NCBI GenBank assembly: GCA_016218665.1
Contig: JACRDI010000019.1
Span: 1-64,000 of the forward strand
Source of the DNA: Desulfovibrio sp.
GTDB taxonomy: Bacteria > Desulfobacterota > Desulfovibrionia > Desulfovibrionales > Desulfovibrionaceae
Direction of reading: 5' to 3'
DNA length: 64,000 nucleotides
Below the pieces are notes generated by a model. That model was given only the letters and a program-made list of their open reading frames with translations, ran no database searches and had not been told where the DNA came from. Shown in pieces: positions 63,766 to 64,000 of the stretch (position 1 is the first letter of the stretch; each line of letters begins with the position of its first letter). The translations under genes were made by a program, and so were the position numbers.

Positions 63766-64000
63766 GCACCTTTTCCTGCGACGACATCAAGACACTGATT
63801 TCCCAGGCTTTCGAAGTTCAGGCCGCCACCGTGGCCGACTGGCACCGCCAGGAGCCCGCGTTTTCCGCCTCGGCCCCGCAGGCCCCCCAGCCCGATGGCG
63901 GCCCCGGCTTCCTCGACGTGCTGGCCCGCCAGCACTGGTGCAACTTCCGCCTGTGGCACGTGGAGGACCGCGCCCGCCGCAAGGACGCCGGTTCGGAACT
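63762..64000 (+). CDS. DUF4254 protein, partial (cut by window end)
   Basis: The first 79 residues are present. They contain QHWCNFRLWHVEDRARRKDAG, the pattern of DUF4254, a small helical family of unknown function common in Desulfovibrio. The ATG overlaps the stop of mltA (ATGA). The rest lies beyond the window. Confidence 0.8.
   Translation, partial: MSTFSCDDIKTLISQAFEVQAATVADWHRQEPAFSASAPQAPQPDGGPGFLDVLARQHWCNFRLWHVEDRARRKDAGSE

Overview
The window is GC-rich, densely coded chromosomal DNA from a free-living, flagellated, mostly anaerobic bacterium. It is almost certainly a member of the Desulfovibrionaceae (Desulfovibrio / Fundidesulfovibrio-like sulfate reducers). The main reasons are the unbroken order pnp-rpsO-truB-nrnA-rbfA-DUF503-infB-ylxR-nusA-rimP followed by flgF-flgG-flgA-flgH-flgI-flgJ-flgN-flgK-flgL-csrA-fliW / flgM (the arrangement I know from Desulfovibrio), a membrane molybdoenzyme of the thiosulfate/polysulfide reductase type with a c-type cytochrome, an oxygen-defence cytochrome bd, and CFI-box and DUF4254 proteins common in that family. 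I see no prophage, transposase, rRNA or CRISPR array. One tRNA (Gly, anticodon CCC) is present.

Layout. 1-632: the 5' part of carB (minus strand), interrupted by an in-frame TAG. 844-1464: a lipoprotein. 1904-7635 (minus): a caspase-fold protein with a CFI-box tail, a universal stress protein paired with a kinase-fold protein, and a FmdE/molybdopterin-binding fusion. 7854-13158 (plus): a sulfur-redox operon made of a mono-heme cytochrome c, a Phs/Psr-like molybdopterin subunit, a 4x[4Fe-4S] subunit, a cytochrome b anchor and a triple-rhodanese protein. 13466-13753: a CsoR-family regulator with the cysteine pattern of persulfide sensors (CstR). Nearly identical operator-like palindromes lie in front of both the operon and the regulator gene. 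13750-15997: a TetR/MFS divergent pair with a palindromic operator between them. 16120-17783: a potassium channel and a separate cyclic-nucleotide-binding protein, translationally coupled. 17869-20223: cydAB. 20400-22819: Hsp20 and DnaA. 23219-27254 (minus): cdsA-ispC-rseP-tsaB. 27445-30105: an HD-GYP and a GGDEF protein (c-di-GMP). 30118-36185 (minus): a UvrD-type helicase, an alkaline-phosphatase-fold protein, a 188-bp palindromic element, a DUF2156 protein and a MATE transporter. 36359-36790: a ModE-like DNA-binding domain.

36867-47786 (minus) is the RNA/translation block: pnp, rpsO, truB, nrnA, rbfA, DUF503, infB, ylxR, nusA, rimP and tRNA-Gly. 48001-58641 (plus) is the flagellar basal-body, hook-junction and CsrA/FliW block, with a well-matched sigma-54 promoter in front of flgF. 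58776-59527 (minus) holds flgM and its partner gene behind a sigma-28-like promoter. 59726-64000 (plus) is nadK, an ARMT1-like protein with altered metal-site residues, the lytic transglycosylase mltA and a truncated DUF4254 gene.

The strongest candidate for a distinct system is 5959-13753. It appears to be a sulfane-sulfur-responsive module in which a CstR-like repressor controls a membrane thiosulfate/polysulfide reductase, a cytochrome without a methionine ligand, and a periplasmic three-domain rhodanese. A divergent molybdopterin-handling gene sits behind its own perfect palindrome. Product assignments come from reading motifs and domain order. Substrates and regulation are inference.
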